A DNA stretch of 38,597 bases from Acidobacteriota bacterium (lineage in GTDB: Bacteria; Acidobacteriota; Terriglobia; Terriglobales; SCQP01). Each line of letters begins with the position of its first letter. Position 1 is the stretch's first letter. The position numbers and the translations under genes are program-made. Positions 5,824-14,479 of this stretch are shown one piece after another. The DNA lies in contig DAHUYO010000028.1 of NCBI GenBank assembly GCA_027315185.1, positions 1 to 38,597 of the forward strand, in the 5' to 3' direction. Below the pieces are notes generated by a model, which worked only from the letters and a program-made list of their open reading frames with translations, was not told the DNA's origin and did not search any database.

Positions 5824-8490
5824 ATGCGGCGGCTGCGGCGTTTGTGGGCGCGGCTGCGGGGGCTGGGGCAAGCCCGGCGGCGCGAGCGCGAATGGGCCGA
5901 GGAGATGGCGGCGCACATGGAGGCTGCCGTCGCCGACCATCTGCGCGGCGGGCTCAGCCGGGCGGAAGCGCGCCGGCGCGCGTTGGCCGACCTGGGAGGG
6001 TTGCAGCAAGTCCAGGAAGCCTGCCGTGAGCGCTGGGCCTGGCATTGGCTGGATGCGCGACTCGGGGAAATCCGCTACACGGGCCGGCAGATGCGGCGGC
6101 ATCCGGGCTTCGCCGTAGCCGTGATTAGCCTTCTCGGATTGGCTATCGCCGCCAATTCGGCGATCTTTGGCGTGGCCCGGGCGTTGGTGTTGCGGCCCTA
6201 TCCCTACCGGCGGCCGAATCGCCTCGTGCAGGTTTGGGACGACTACGGGACGCCGGGCAACACGGGCCCGGTTTCCTATCCTGATTTCCGCGAGTGGCGG
6301 CGGTGGAATCACAGCTTCAGCGACATTTCGGTGCTGAGCGGCGTGACCTTCTCGCTCGCCACCTCGTCGGCCCCCGTGCCGGTACGAGGACATCTGGTAT
6401 CCACCGGGGCGTTCCGCATGCTGGGGGTGCGGCCGTTGCTGGGACGCACGTTCCGCGCGGGCGAAAATCGTCCCGGTGCGGACGCAGGCACGGGCCCCGT
6501 CATCCTCAGCTACGGCTTTTGGCGGTCACAATTCGGCGGCAGCCGCACGGTGGTCGGCCGCGTCATCCGGCTGGACAGCCGGGCCTATACGGTCATTGGG
6601 GTCATGCCGCGCGGTTTCGTTTTGCCGCCAGGGGCCCCCGACCAGGTCTGGGTAACCACGGCGGAGTTGTGGGAGAACGCGGGCCGGCCGATCGCTACCC
6701 GGCGCGGATATGCCTTTTTGCAAACTGTCGCCCGCCTGCGCCCGGGCGTAACGCTGGCGGCGGCCCGTGAGGACATGGACCGCGTTGCGGCGATGATGCG
6801 GCGGACCCACCCTAAGGGCGATGAGTACACGGGCGCGATGGTCACGCCATGGCAGTCGTTCGATACGGCCGGCCTGCGACCGGTGGTCTCGATCCTGTCG
6901 GTGCTTGGCGGGCTGCTGCTCCTCGCCGCGAGCGCTAGCGTGGGCGGATTGTGGCTGAGCCGGGCGGCGGCGAGGCGGCGGGAGGCTGGCATCTGCAGCG
7001 CGATCGGCGCCGGGCGGGGGCGGCTGGCGGCGCAGGTGGCTACCGAGGCTCTGGTGCTGGCGCTGCTGGGCGCCGGGCTGGGCTTGCTGCTGGTCGCTGG
7101 GAGCACCCGCGCTCTATCCGCCGCGATGGGCTTGCGCGGGTTCTACGCACTGCGGGCGGGCTGGCAGGTCATCGGGTTCGCGGTTGGCGCGGCGGCCGTT
7201 GCGGCGGTCCTAATTGCGCTGGCGCCGGCGATTTTCGCCGCGCGGAGCGGCGTATTGGCCGCGCTGAAAAGCGGCGGAGCGCAGAGCGGTCGCGGGCCCG
7301 CTGAAGGCCGTGCCCGGCGGGCACTGGTGGCGGCCGAAGTGGCCCTGGCCACGGTTTTGCTGATTTCCGCCGCGCTGCTCGCCCGCAGCCTATTGGCGAT
7401 CGAGCATGTACGCCTGAACTTCGACCCACATGGCGTCCTGACGTTCGCCCTGTCCGCCCCCGACCATTATCCCCGCGCCCGCGCGGCGCGGTTGTTTGAA
7501 TCCCTAGAGGCGAAGCTGCGCCACTTGCCGGGCGTGGTCGCGGTGGGCGGCGGCAACAGCGGGCCGCTGCTGGGTGGTCAGGTCCGCACGGCGGTCAACA
7601 ACGTGAACGGGCGCAGCTTGGGCGCACGCGAGATCGGGGTGGAAGACGTTGTCGTCACCCCGGGCTATTTCCGCACGCTGTGCATCCCGCTGCTGCGCGG
7701 GCGGCGGCTCGGCTACCGTGACAACGCCACAGCGCCCCTGGCTCTCGTTGTCAACCAGGCTGCGGCACGGCTATTTTTCGGTGACCGCAATCCCGTGGGA
7801 GAGACCTTGGACCCGCAGGTGACCGGCGTAACCGGCGGCAGCCAGCACCTATGGAGGGTGGTGGGCGTGGTTGCCAACGTCAAGGAGCATACGCTTACGG
7901 GAGGGCGGCCGCACGCCATCTTGTATTTGCCGCTGGCGCAGGCGGCGTCCGGGGCGCAGTGGGTCTTTCTTCGGGTGCGTGGTAATCCCGTCGCGTTGGT
8001 TCCCGCCGTTCGCGCCGCGGCGCACGCGGCGGTTCCGACGCAGGCGCTGTTCTACCTGCACAAGCTCGACCACAACTACCAACAAGCCTTTTCCAGCCAG
8101 CGGCAAATGGCGGAGGCAGCGCTGGCGTTCGCGGGGCTGGCGCTGTTGCTGACCGGGCTCGGGCTCTACGCCGTAGTCGCTTATGCGGTGGCGCAGCGAC
8201 GGCGGGAGATCGGCCTCCGCCTGGCCTTGGGCGCGCAGCGGCGCGAGGCCGTAGCCTGGGTTTTGCGCCAGGGGCTTTGGCCCTGCGCCATCGGGCTGGC
8301 GGGAGGGGTCGTGGGCGCCTGGTTCGCATCCCGCCTCCTCGCCGGCCAATTGTTCGACGTTCACCCCGGCGATCCGGCCGTGTTTCTTGCCGCCGTGGCC
8401 GTGCTTGCGGCGGTCGCCGCCGGGGCGTGCTACCTGCCGGCGCGGCGCGCCGCCCGCGTGGATCCGGCGGAATCCCTGCGTTGCGAGTAG
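5824..8490 (+). CDS. ADOP-type duplicated orphan ABC permease (MacB/FtsX family)
   Basis: The 888-residue protein begins with a soluble permease-prefix region ('EEMAAHMEAAVADHL...ALADLGG', about residues 20-65). A first membrane helix (about 98-118) precedes a MacB-like periplasmic domain. A three-helix FtsX block (about 350-480), a second periplasmic domain and a second FtsX block near the C-terminus ('RREIGLRLALGAQRREAV' and following helices) complete it. Such proteins lack a genetically linked ATPase, as here. Their substrate is unknown; related MacB/LolCE systems move lipoproteins, toxins or signals by mechanotransmission. The start ATG at 5824 is set by the padR stop and the ADOP N-terminal pattern. 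Confidence 0.92.
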   Translation: MRRLRRLWARLRGLGQARRREREWAEEMAAHMEAAVADHLRGGLSRAEARRRALADLGGLQQVQEACRERWAWHWLDARLGEIRYTGRQMRRHPGFAVAVISLLGLAIAANSAIFGVARALVLRPYPYRRPNRLVQVWDDYGTPGNTGPVSYPDFREWRRWNHSFSDISVLSGVTFSLATSSAPVPVRGHLVSTGAFRMLGVRPLLGRTFRAGENRPGADAGTGPVILSYGFWRSQFGGSRTVVGRVIRLDSRAYTVIGVMPRGFVLPPGAPDQVWVTTAELWENAGRPIATRRGYAFLQTVARLRPGVTLAAAREDMDRVAAMMRRTHPKGDEYTGAMVTPWQSFDTAGLRPVVSILSVLGGLLLLAASASVGGLWLSRAAARRREAGICSAIGAGRGRLAAQVATEALVLALLGAGLGLLLVAGSTRALSAAMGLRGFYALRAGWQVIGFAVGAAAVAAVLIALAPAIFAARSGVLAALKSGGAQSGRGPAEGRARRALVAAEVALATVLLISAALLARSLLAIEHVRLNFDPHGVLTFALSAPDHYPRARAARLFESLEAKLRHLPGVVAVGGGNSGPLLGGQVRTAVNNVNGRSLGAREIGVEDVVVTPGYFRTLCIPLLRGRRLGYRDNATAPLALVVNQAAARLFFGDRNPVGETLDPQVTGVTGGSQHLWRVVGVVANVKEHTLTGGRPHAILYLPLAQAASGAQWVFLRVRGNPVALVPAVRAAAHAAVPTQALFYLHKLDHNYQQAFSSQRQMAEAALAFAGLALLLTGLGLYAVVAYAVAQRRREIGLRLALGAQRREAVAWVLRQGLWPCAIGLAGGVVGAWFASRLLAGQLFDVHPGDPAVFLAAVAVLAAVAAGACYLPARRAARVDPAESLRCE

Positions 8491-8902
8491 GCAACTGGGA
8501 TCCGCCGGTCTGTGGAAATCTGGTTGAAAACTGGCCCAATTGCGGGGCAAATTCGCGCCAAATGGACGTTTTTACCAGGCGTCGGACGTCCGGCGGCAGG
8601 CGGCTACAAGACACAGAAATCAAATGGTTTAGTCGCCGATACCCGGTTTACTCCGCAGTCACCCGTCCGGTGGGTCAACAAAAACGCACCTTTTGGCCGT
8701 TTTGCACAGGCGTCATCGTCCTGTCATTTAAGCCCAGTGCGGGAAAACGTAAATTCCCACAGGCAGGGGCTACCCGCTAGCGGGACGTGCGGGTCCGCCC
8801 GGCATGGGAAGCGTCGCGGGGCATTTGCGGGAATGGTTTCCGACATTCGTGTCCCGCAACTGGCCGGGTATGCTGATAGGGATGAAGCCGGCGGGAGCAG
8901 CG
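8491..8902. other. Intergenic region before murB
   Basis: This stretch of about 410 bp is less GC-rich than its neighbours and has no convincing gene; the open frames crossing it lack coding character or run into murB out of frame. It holds a perfect 12-bp palindrome CCCGCTAGCGGG (8773-8784). It probably contains the murB promoter, but I cannot place -35/-10 boxes confidently. Confidence 0.5.
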
Positions 8903-9970
8903 GTGAAGATTGCAGTCAAGGCGAACGTAGCCTTAGCACCGCTGACCACGTTTCAGATCGGTGGCGCCGCGCGGCATTTTTGCGCCATTACGGAGGAAGG
9001 GCAGATCCCGCCGGCGCTAGAGTTTGCGGAGCGGCAACAGCTGCCGGTGTTTGTGCTCGGCGGTGGCAGCAACGTCCTGGTTTCCGATGCCGGTTTTCCC
9101 GGATTGGTGCTAGCGATGCGTATCGTTGGCCGGCAGCGATCCGGCTCGGAGGTAGAAGTAGGCGCGGGCGAGACCTGGGATGGGTTCGTCGCCTGGTGCG
9201 TGCAGCAGGATTTGGCGGGGTTGGAATGCCTGAGCGGCATTCCGGGCTCAACCGGCGGCACGCCGATTCAAAACGTCGGCGCCTACGGTCAGGAAGTGGC
9301 GGAGACCATTACCGCCGTGCGCGCTTGGGACCGGCAGGCAAAAGAATTCGTCGAGCTGGGGCGGGGAGATTGCCGTTTCGCCTATCGCTCCAGCCGCTTC
9401 AACGGCAGCGACGGAGGCCGGTATGTGGTCAGCAGCGTGCGCTTCGCCTTGCGGCCCGGCGGCGCGCCGGTGGTGCGCTATCCCGACCTGCAAAAACGGT
9501 TGGGCGCGGCGCAGCCGTCGCTGGCGCAGGTGCGCGAGACCGTGCTTGCCGTCCGCCGCGGCAAAGGCATGGTCATTGAGCCGGGTGGAGCGCCATGGGG
9601 CAGCGCGGGATCGTACTTCAAGAATCCGGTGCTGACCGCCGAGCAGTATGAGGCCCTGGCGCATTTGGCCGATCTTCCGCGCGGCGGCCATTTGCCGCTG
9701 TTCGCCGGTCCGGACGGCCAGACCAAGACCTCGGCCGCATGGCTGATCGAAAAGGCGGGTTTCGCCAAAGGCTTCCGCCCGCTCGTGCACGGGCAGCCCG
9801 GTCCAGCCGGGCTTTCGCCCCAGCACACCTTGGCGCTGGTCAACTACGGAGGCGCACGCGCGACCGACGTCTTTGCCCTGCAAGGAGAAATTCAGGCCGC
9901 CGTGGAGGCGAAGTTTGGCATTCGCCTGCAACCGGAGCCGATCTTCGTTGGACCGCCGCCGCGCGGCTAG
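8903..9970 (+). CDS. murB: UDP-N-acetylenolpyruvoylglucosamine reductase MurB (type I)
   Basis: MurB is the cytoplasmic FAD enzyme that reduces UDP-GlcNAc-enolpyruvate to UDP-MurNAc with NADPH. FAD-binding motifs 'VLGGGSNVLVSD' and 'SGIPGSTGGTPIQNVGAYG' are present. 'FAYRSSRFN' marks the type I substrate-binding loop with its Tyr. 'GSAGSYFKNP' carries the catalytic Ser, and the C-terminal 'LQPEPIFVG' carries the catalytic Glu. I chose the GTG at 8903 because GGGAG (8893-8897) lies 5 nt upstream; the ATG at 8882 would add seven residues but has no spaced ribosome-binding site. The last codons (VGPPPRG) are built from the first unit of a 24-bp tandem repeat. Confidence 0.95.
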   Translation: MKIAVKANVALAPLTTFQIGGAARHFCAITEEGQIPPALEFAERQQLPVFVLGGGSNVLVSDAGFPGLVLAMRIVGRQRSGSEVEVGAGETWDGFVAWCVQQDLAGLECLSGIPGSTGGTPIQNVGAYGQEVAETITAVRAWDRQAKEFVELGRGDCRFAYRSSRFNGSDGGRYVVSSVRFALRPGGAPVVRYPDLQKRLGAAQPSLAQVRETVLAVRRGKGMVIEPGGAPWGSAGSYFKNPVLTAEQYEALAHLADLPRGGHLPLFAGPDGQTKTSAAWLIEKAGFAKGFRPLVHGQPGPAGLSPQHTLALVNYGGARATDVFALQGEIQAAVEAKFGIRLQPEPIFVGPPPRG

Positions 9971-10013
9971 GTTGGCCCGCCGCCGTGCAGCTAGGTTGGC
10001 CCGCCGCCGTGCA
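9942..10013. repeat. Three-unit 24-bp tandem repeat across the murB stop codon
   Basis: Units start at about 9942, 9966 and 9990. The last two are identical (gctaggttggcccgccgccg + tgca). The first is imperfect and encodes the MurB C-terminus. Copies 2 and 3 each carry an in-frame TAG, so loss of copies would not extend the protein. Confidence 0.8.
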
Positions 10014-10134
10014 GCGGATTGGGCGTTGGCTTACGTTGGCCGCGAATTGGCAGGCGCGTTCCCGCGGCGCCGCGGCGTGATCGTGGTTAAATGAAGGGTA
10101 CGCTGCTCGCTGGGCGCGGCGGCGCCGTTCTTTC

Positions 10135-12288
10135 ATGCAGCTCTTTGGTTCGTTTGCGATCCTGCTGGCGTTGGTATTAGCCGGGTATGGAGTGCTGGCC
10201 GGCATTTTTGGCCTGGCGCGGCGCGATACCCGCCTGATCGCCAGCGCGCAGCGTGCCGCGATGGCGGTGTTCCCGGTGGTGACGGTGGCGGTGTTTTGCC
10301 TCGTTGGCCTGATTCTGCGCAACGACTTCACCATCGCCTACGTCGCGGAGCATAGCAACCGGGCGCTGCCGTTCTATTACAAGATTGCCGTCCTCTGGTC
10401 CGGACAGGAAGGCTCGCTGCTGTTCTGGACCTGGCTGCTGTCGGGCTACGCCTTTATCGCGCTATTGGGCGCACGCCGCAAGGCGCGAGGGATCGCGGAA
10501 GCCACCGCTCCCGGGAATCTTGCGGCGGCTACGGCGGGCGCCGGGGCCGCGGCGCTGGCCGTGCCGGCTACCCGCGCCGCCACGGATGAGGAAGAAGCCC
10601 TCAGCCCGCGTTTGGCGCATCGCAACTTGATGCCCTTGGCCGCGGTCATTCTCGGCGCGATCGAATGTTTTTTTCTGCTGCTGAATAACTTCGCCGCTTC
10701 ACCGTTCGTGACCTTGCCGGTCGCGACGCCCCCCGACGGAAACGGCCTGAACCCGCTGCTGCAATACGCGCAGATGGTGATCCACCCGCCGATGCTGTAT
10801 TTGGGCTACGTGGGTTTCTCGGTGCCGTTCGCGTTCTGCCTGGCGGCGCTGATCAAGCGCTATCCGGGCGACCGCTGGATCCACGTGACCCGCCGCTGGA
10901 CGATGGTGGCGTGGCTGTTCCTGACCATCGGCATCGTGCTGGGGGGCAACTGGGCGTACCGCGTTCTCGGCTGGGGCGGCTATTGGGCCTGGGACCCGGT
11001 GGAAAACGCCGCATTTCTGCCCTGGCTGACGGCCACGGCGTTTTTGCATTCGGTGATGATGCAGGAAAAGCGCGGCATGCTGAAGGTTTGGAACGTGTGG
11101 CTGGTGTTCGCGACGTTCCTGCTGGCGGTGTTCGGCGACTTCATCACGCGCACGGGCCTGGTGGCGTCGGTGCACGCATTCGCGCAAAGCGACATCGGGC
11201 CCTGGTTCGTGGCGTTCTTTATCGTGGCGCTCTTGGTTTGCGGCTGGGCGTACTTCCGCAACCGCGATTTCCTGAAGAGTGAAAACGCGCTGGAGAGCAC
11301 GGTTTCCCGCGAGAGCGGATTTTTGTTCAACAACTTCATCCTGCTGGTGATCACCTTCGCCGTGCTGTGGGGGACGGTATTTCCGGTGGTTTCGGAATGG
11401 ATCGAAGGGCAGAAGATTGACGTCGGCCGGGTGTTTTTCGACCGCATCAACGTTCCGCTGTTCTTGTTTTTGCTGTTTTTGACCGGCGTGGGCCCGCTAT
11501 TGGCGTGGCGGCGAACGTCGCTCAACAGCCTGAAGCGCAACTTCACCGCACCCGCGTTCGTCGGCGTGCTGGTGGCGGCGGCGAGCCTGCTAGGCGGCGT
11601 GCGGGATCCCTATCCGATCGTTTGCTTCGGCTTGGCGGGATTCGTGCTGACCACCATCGCGATGGAGTTCACCCGCGGGGCGGCGGTGATCCGCCGGCGC
11701 GGCGGCGGCGGCATTTTGGGCGGCTGGCCCGCGGCGCTGACCCAGCTCACCCTGCGCAACACCCGGCGCTACGGCGGTTACATCGTCCACGTGGGCATTA
11801 TTTTGATCGCCATCGGCATTGCCGGTTCCGGACTCAACCAGCAGACGCAAGGAGCGATGCCCTATCACGCGCAGATGCGGATCGGCCCGTACACGCTGGT
11901 TTCCGAGAACTACACGCAGAACGACAACGCCAACTACGCGTCCAATTCCCTGGAGGTGGCGGTCGAGCGCGGCGGGCAATACGTGACGACCATGTATCCG
12001 GCGCGGCGGTTTTACAAGGCTTCGAATCAGGACCAGAGCATGGTCGCCATTCGCAGCACGCCGCTGGCCGATTTGTATTTGGTGTACGCGGGGAACGACC
12101 CCAACAGCGGCGATCCGATTTTGCACGCCTATTGGAACCCGCTGATGGTGTGGATTTGGATCGGCGCCGTCGTGACGGCGCTGGGCACCTTGCTGGCCAT
12201 GCTGCCGAACCGCCGGCCATCCGGCGGCGCGCCTGGCGGCGTCGCCGCAAAGGCCGCCGCTGCGCCGGTCGAGGAGGTGCATGCGTGA
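10135..12288 (+). CDS. ccmF: Cytochrome c heme lyase subunit CcmF
   Basis: CcmF takes heme from holo-CcmE and, with CcmH/CcmI, attaches it to apocytochrome c on the periplasmic side. The 717-residue protein has many membrane helices and the tryptophan-rich WWD heme-handling motif 'WGGYWAWDPVENAAFLPWL' (residues 280-298). 'VIHPPMLYLGYVGFSV' and 'FGDFITRTGLVASVHAFA' supply conserved His segments. An Ala-rich, charged insert (about residues 115-160) lies between the third and fourth hydrophobic blocks. It heads a four-gene cluster; the next gene starts within its stop codon. No clear ribosome-binding site precedes the ATG. Confidence 0.95.
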   Translation: MQLFGSFAILLALVLAGYGVLAGIFGLARRDTRLIASAQRAAMAVFPVVTVAVFCLVGLILRNDFTIAYVAEHSNRALPFYYKIAVLWSGQEGSLLFWTWLLSGYAFIALLGARRKARGIAEATAPGNLAAATAGAGAAALAVPATRAATDEEEALSPRLAHRNLMPLAAVILGAIECFFLLLNNFAASPFVTLPVATPPDGNGLNPLLQYAQMVIHPPMLYLGYVGFSVPFAFCLAALIKRYPGDRWIHVTRRWTMVAWLFLTIGIVLGGNWAYRVLGWGGYWAWDPVENAAFLPWLTATAFLHSVMMQEKRGMLKVWNVWLVFATFLLAVFGDFITRTGLVASVHAFAQSDIGPWFVAFFIVALLVCGWAYFRNRDFLKSENALESTVSRESGFLFNNFILLVITFAVLWGTVFPVVSEWIEGQKIDVGRVFFDRINVPLFLFLLFLTGVGPLLAWRRTSLNSLKRNFTAPAFVGVLVAAASLLGGVRDPYPIVCFGLAGFVLTTIAMEFTRGAAVIRRRGGGGILGGWPAALTQLTLRNTRRYGGYIVHVGIILIAIGIAGSGLNQQTQGAMPYHAQMRIGPYTLVSENYTQNDNANYASNSLEVAVERGGQYVTTMYPARRFYKASNQDQSMVAIRSTPLADLYLVYAGNDPNSGDPILHAYWNPLMVWIWIGAVVTALGTLLAMLPNRRPSGGAPGGVAAKAAAAPVEEVHA

Positions 12289-12806
12289 ACCGGTTTTGGC
12301 GCCACTCCGCGCTCATTCTGCTGGCCATGGTCTTGTGCGCCGGCAGCCTGCGGGCCGATCCGGTAGCGGACCGCTATCCCCAGCTGGCCGACCGGCTGCG
12401 CTGCACTTGCGGCTGTGACACGCCGATGAGCGGCGAGTGCGAGACCATGAAGTGCTCGACCCGCAAGGCCATTGACGCCGACATCGTGTGGGTGGAAACG
12501 GGCCCGATGCGGAACGATCGGATGGCGGTCAAGCTGCAATATTTTGAGCAGAAATACGGCTCTCGCATCTTGATGGCGCCGCCAACCAGCGGCTTTGGCA
12601 TGGTGGTTTGGATCATGCCGTGGGTGGCGGCAGCTTTGGGCCTGTGGCTGGTGTTTTTCGCCATCCGGTACTGGCGCAAGCGCGCGCTGCAGGGGGCGGC
12701 GGCCCTGAGCGGGGAGGAGTCCGCAGCCGCCGCGCCGCCGGCGGGCGATGAGGCGGCGCTGAAGCAGGTGCGGGCGGAGATGGACCGGGAGCTGCGCGGC
12801 TTATAG
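12285..12806 (+). CDS. ccmH: CcmH-like cytochrome c biogenesis protein with CxCxC motif
   Basis: CcmH proteins are membrane-anchored periplasmic thiol proteins that keep apocytochrome CxxCH motifs reduced. The 173-residue product has a signal/anchor (about residues 5-22) and then 'RLRCTCGCDTPMSGECETM' with Cys at 40, 42, 44, 52 and 57. A membrane helix (about 108-128) and a short charged tail follow. Classical CcmH has LRCxxC; here the pair is replaced by CxCxC plus a C-x4-C further on. The GTG at 12285 overlaps the ccmF stop (GTGA) and has GAGGAGG 7 nt upstream (12271-12277). The family call rests on position, topology and the 'LRC' box. Confidence 0.85.
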   Translation: MNRFWRHSALILLAMVLCAGSLRADPVADRYPQLADRLRCTCGCDTPMSGECETMKCSTRKAIDADIVWVETGPMRNDRMAVKLQYFEQKYGSRILMAPPTSGFGMVVWIMPWVAAALGLWLVFFAIRYWRKRALQGAAALSGEESAAAAPPAGDEAALKQVRAEMDRELRGL

Positions 12807-12824
12807 CCGCACCGAACGTTTTTT

Positions 12825-13103
12825 ATGGGAACAGGATTAGTCGCGGCGTTCGCCTGCGTCTTTTTGACGGCCATGGTCGCGTATTTCTTGCTCACCGGCG
12901 GCGAGGCGCAGCTCGAGGACTCGCCGCGGGAGGCGGAGTTGCGCGCGCTGCGGGAGCGCAAACGTACCATCTATGACAATTTGCGCGATCTGCACTTCGA
13001 GTTTCTGGCGGGCAAGCTGGGCGAGGAGGATTACCGCCGCGGACGCGGCGCATTGGAGCAGGAAGCGGCGCAGGTGACACGGAAAATGGAGGGGCGGGCA
13101 TGA
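12825..13103 (+). CDS. Small CcmI-like membrane protein of the cytochrome c cluster
   Basis: The 92-residue product has one N-terminal membrane helix (about residues 3-24) and a charged helical tail containing 'YDNLRDLHFEFLAGKLGEED'. This resembles the N-terminal membrane-plus-coil part of CcmI/CycH, which helps present apocytochrome to the heme lyase, but the TPR domain is absent. It lies 18 bp after the CcmH-like gene and its stop overlaps the next start (ATGA at 13100). No strong ribosome-binding site is seen. The functional assignment is inference. Confidence 0.7.
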   Translation: MGTGLVAAFACVFLTAMVAYFLLTGGEAQLEDSPREAELRALRERKRTIYDNLRDLHFEFLAGKLGEEDYRRGRGALEQEAAQVTRKMEGRA

Positions 13104-14431
13104 ACCGGGCTTCCTGGCGCCAGTGGGGCTGGGTGGCGGTGCTGGCGGCAACGGCCTTTTGGCCCGCCGGCCTGGCCGCCCAGGCCACGTCCGCCGGCAT
13201 CTCCGGCGTGGTAGTCAACGGCACCACGCATCGCGCGGCGGGCGGGGTGAAGGTCGCGCTGTTCGCCCAAGGGGCGCTGCAAGATTCCGTTCCGATCCAG
13301 ACGGTCAAGGCGAATGCGGCGGGCCATTTCCGTTTGCCCGCGGGCAACGGCGCGATGGTGCTGCGCGCCACCTACCGCGGCGTGCAGTACTGGCAGCCGG
13401 CGCCGAACAATGGCAAGCCGGTGCGGATCTCCGTCTACGAACTGGCGCCACCGAGCGCGAAGTTTCAGGTGCAGGCGCAGGTGGCGGTGGTGCAGCCGGA
13501 GAACAGCGAACTGGCCGTGGTGGATGAATACATTGTCCAAAATCCTCTCCACCGCACGCTGTACCGTCCGGGCGGCGTGTTTCGCTTCCGGGTGCCGCGC
13601 AATATTCAGCCTGACGGCGCCCACGTGATCGGACCCGATGGCATCGGCTTGACGCTCAATGCGCAGCCAACGCCGAAGTATGCCGGGGAATACACCGTCG
13701 CCGCGCCGATCCGGCCGGGGGAGACGCGCATTCAGGTTTCCTACCGGATTCCCTATGCCACGCAGCAGGCGAATCTGACGGAACAAGCGGTCTATCCCAC
13801 CGGGCACTTCATGGTTTATGTGCCACAGGCGATGAAGTTCCAGGGCGCGAAATTCGTACCCGTTACGACCACCGAGGGCTATAACGTCTACGGCGCGCTG
13901 GCCACCGCCGAGCCGCTGCTGTTCACGGTGAGCGGCAGCGCGCCGCTGCCGCAACAGGTGCAATCCGCGGCCGGCGCCGGCGGCCAAACGAGCGGCGCCG
14001 CGGGCGGCGATGGCCAGACCGCGGCGGCGGCGGCGGCGACGTTGCCGGAGTCGGCGATGACCGGGATTGTTCCTCCCAAGACCTGGATGGAGAACAACCG
14101 CATGGGGGTGTTGATCGTCCTGGTCATCTTGGCCATTACATGCTTTGCGTACTTAGCCACGCGAGCACGGCCGGTGGCGGCGGCCGCCAGCCCCGGGTTG
14201 GCGCCGCCCGCTCCCGCTGCCACCGTGGCGCAAACCGCCGCTGCGCCGCCTGGCGCCGGACCGCCGGCGGCAGCGCAACCGCTGGCGGGCCTAGGGGCGG
14301 ACTTGGCGCGGCTGAAAGACGAGCTGTTTCTGCTGGAGGTGCGGCGGCAGACGGGCGACATTGACGAGGCCGGCTACGGCCAGGCGCGGGCGGCATTGGA
14401 AGCGCGCTTGCGCGAATTGCGCCTGCGCTGA
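13100..14431 (+). CDS. Carboxypeptidase-regulatory-like domain membrane protein of the cytochrome c cluster
   Basis: The 443-residue product has a signal peptide (about 1-28, ending 'GLAAQ') and a beta-sandwich resembling the carboxypeptidase regulatory fold ('GISGVVVNGTTHRAAGGVKV', about 33-53). More beta-rich sequence, an Ala/Gly linker and a single membrane helix (about 334-354) follow. The cytoplasmic tail ends in a coil ('LARLKDELFLLEVRRQTGD...'). That last segment resembles the tail of the preceding small CcmI-like protein ('FLAGKLGEEDYRRG'), so the two may be related or interact. Its start overlaps the previous stop, with GGAGG at 13088-13092. Its role is unknown; position suggests an accessory part of apocytochrome handling. 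Confidence 0.75.
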   Translation: MNRASWRQWGWVAVLAATAFWPAGLAAQATSAGISGVVVNGTTHRAAGGVKVALFAQGALQDSVPIQTVKANAAGHFRLPAGNGAMVLRATYRGVQYWQPAPNNGKPVRISVYELAPPSAKFQVQAQVAVVQPENSELAVVDEYIVQNPLHRTLYRPGGVFRFRVPRNIQPDGAHVIGPDGIGLTLNAQPTPKYAGEYTVAAPIRPGETRIQVSYRIPYATQQANLTEQAVYPTGHFMVYVPQAMKFQGAKFVPVTTTEGYNVYGALATAEPLLFTVSGSAPLPQQVQSAAGAGGQTSGAAGGDGQTAAAAAATLPESAMTGIVPPKTWMENNRMGVLIVLVILAITCFAYLATRARPVAAAASPGLAPPAPAATVAQTAAAPPGAGPPAAAQPLAGLGADLARLKDELFLLEVRRQTGDIDEAGYGQARAALEARLRELRLR

Positions 14432-14479
14432 GGGCCGGGCTCCCGCGGGCGGGGCAGAACCCAGGCCGGTGAGCGGGGC

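Noticed and set aside
8512..9579. 355-codon plus-strand open frame before and across murB
   Set aside because: Most of it is murB read out of frame; the upstream part has no motif and no ribosome-binding site.
11505..12284. N-terminal extension of the CcmH-like frame
   Set aside because: It is ccmF in another frame; the GTG at 12285 with GAGGAGG and a signal anchor is the real start.
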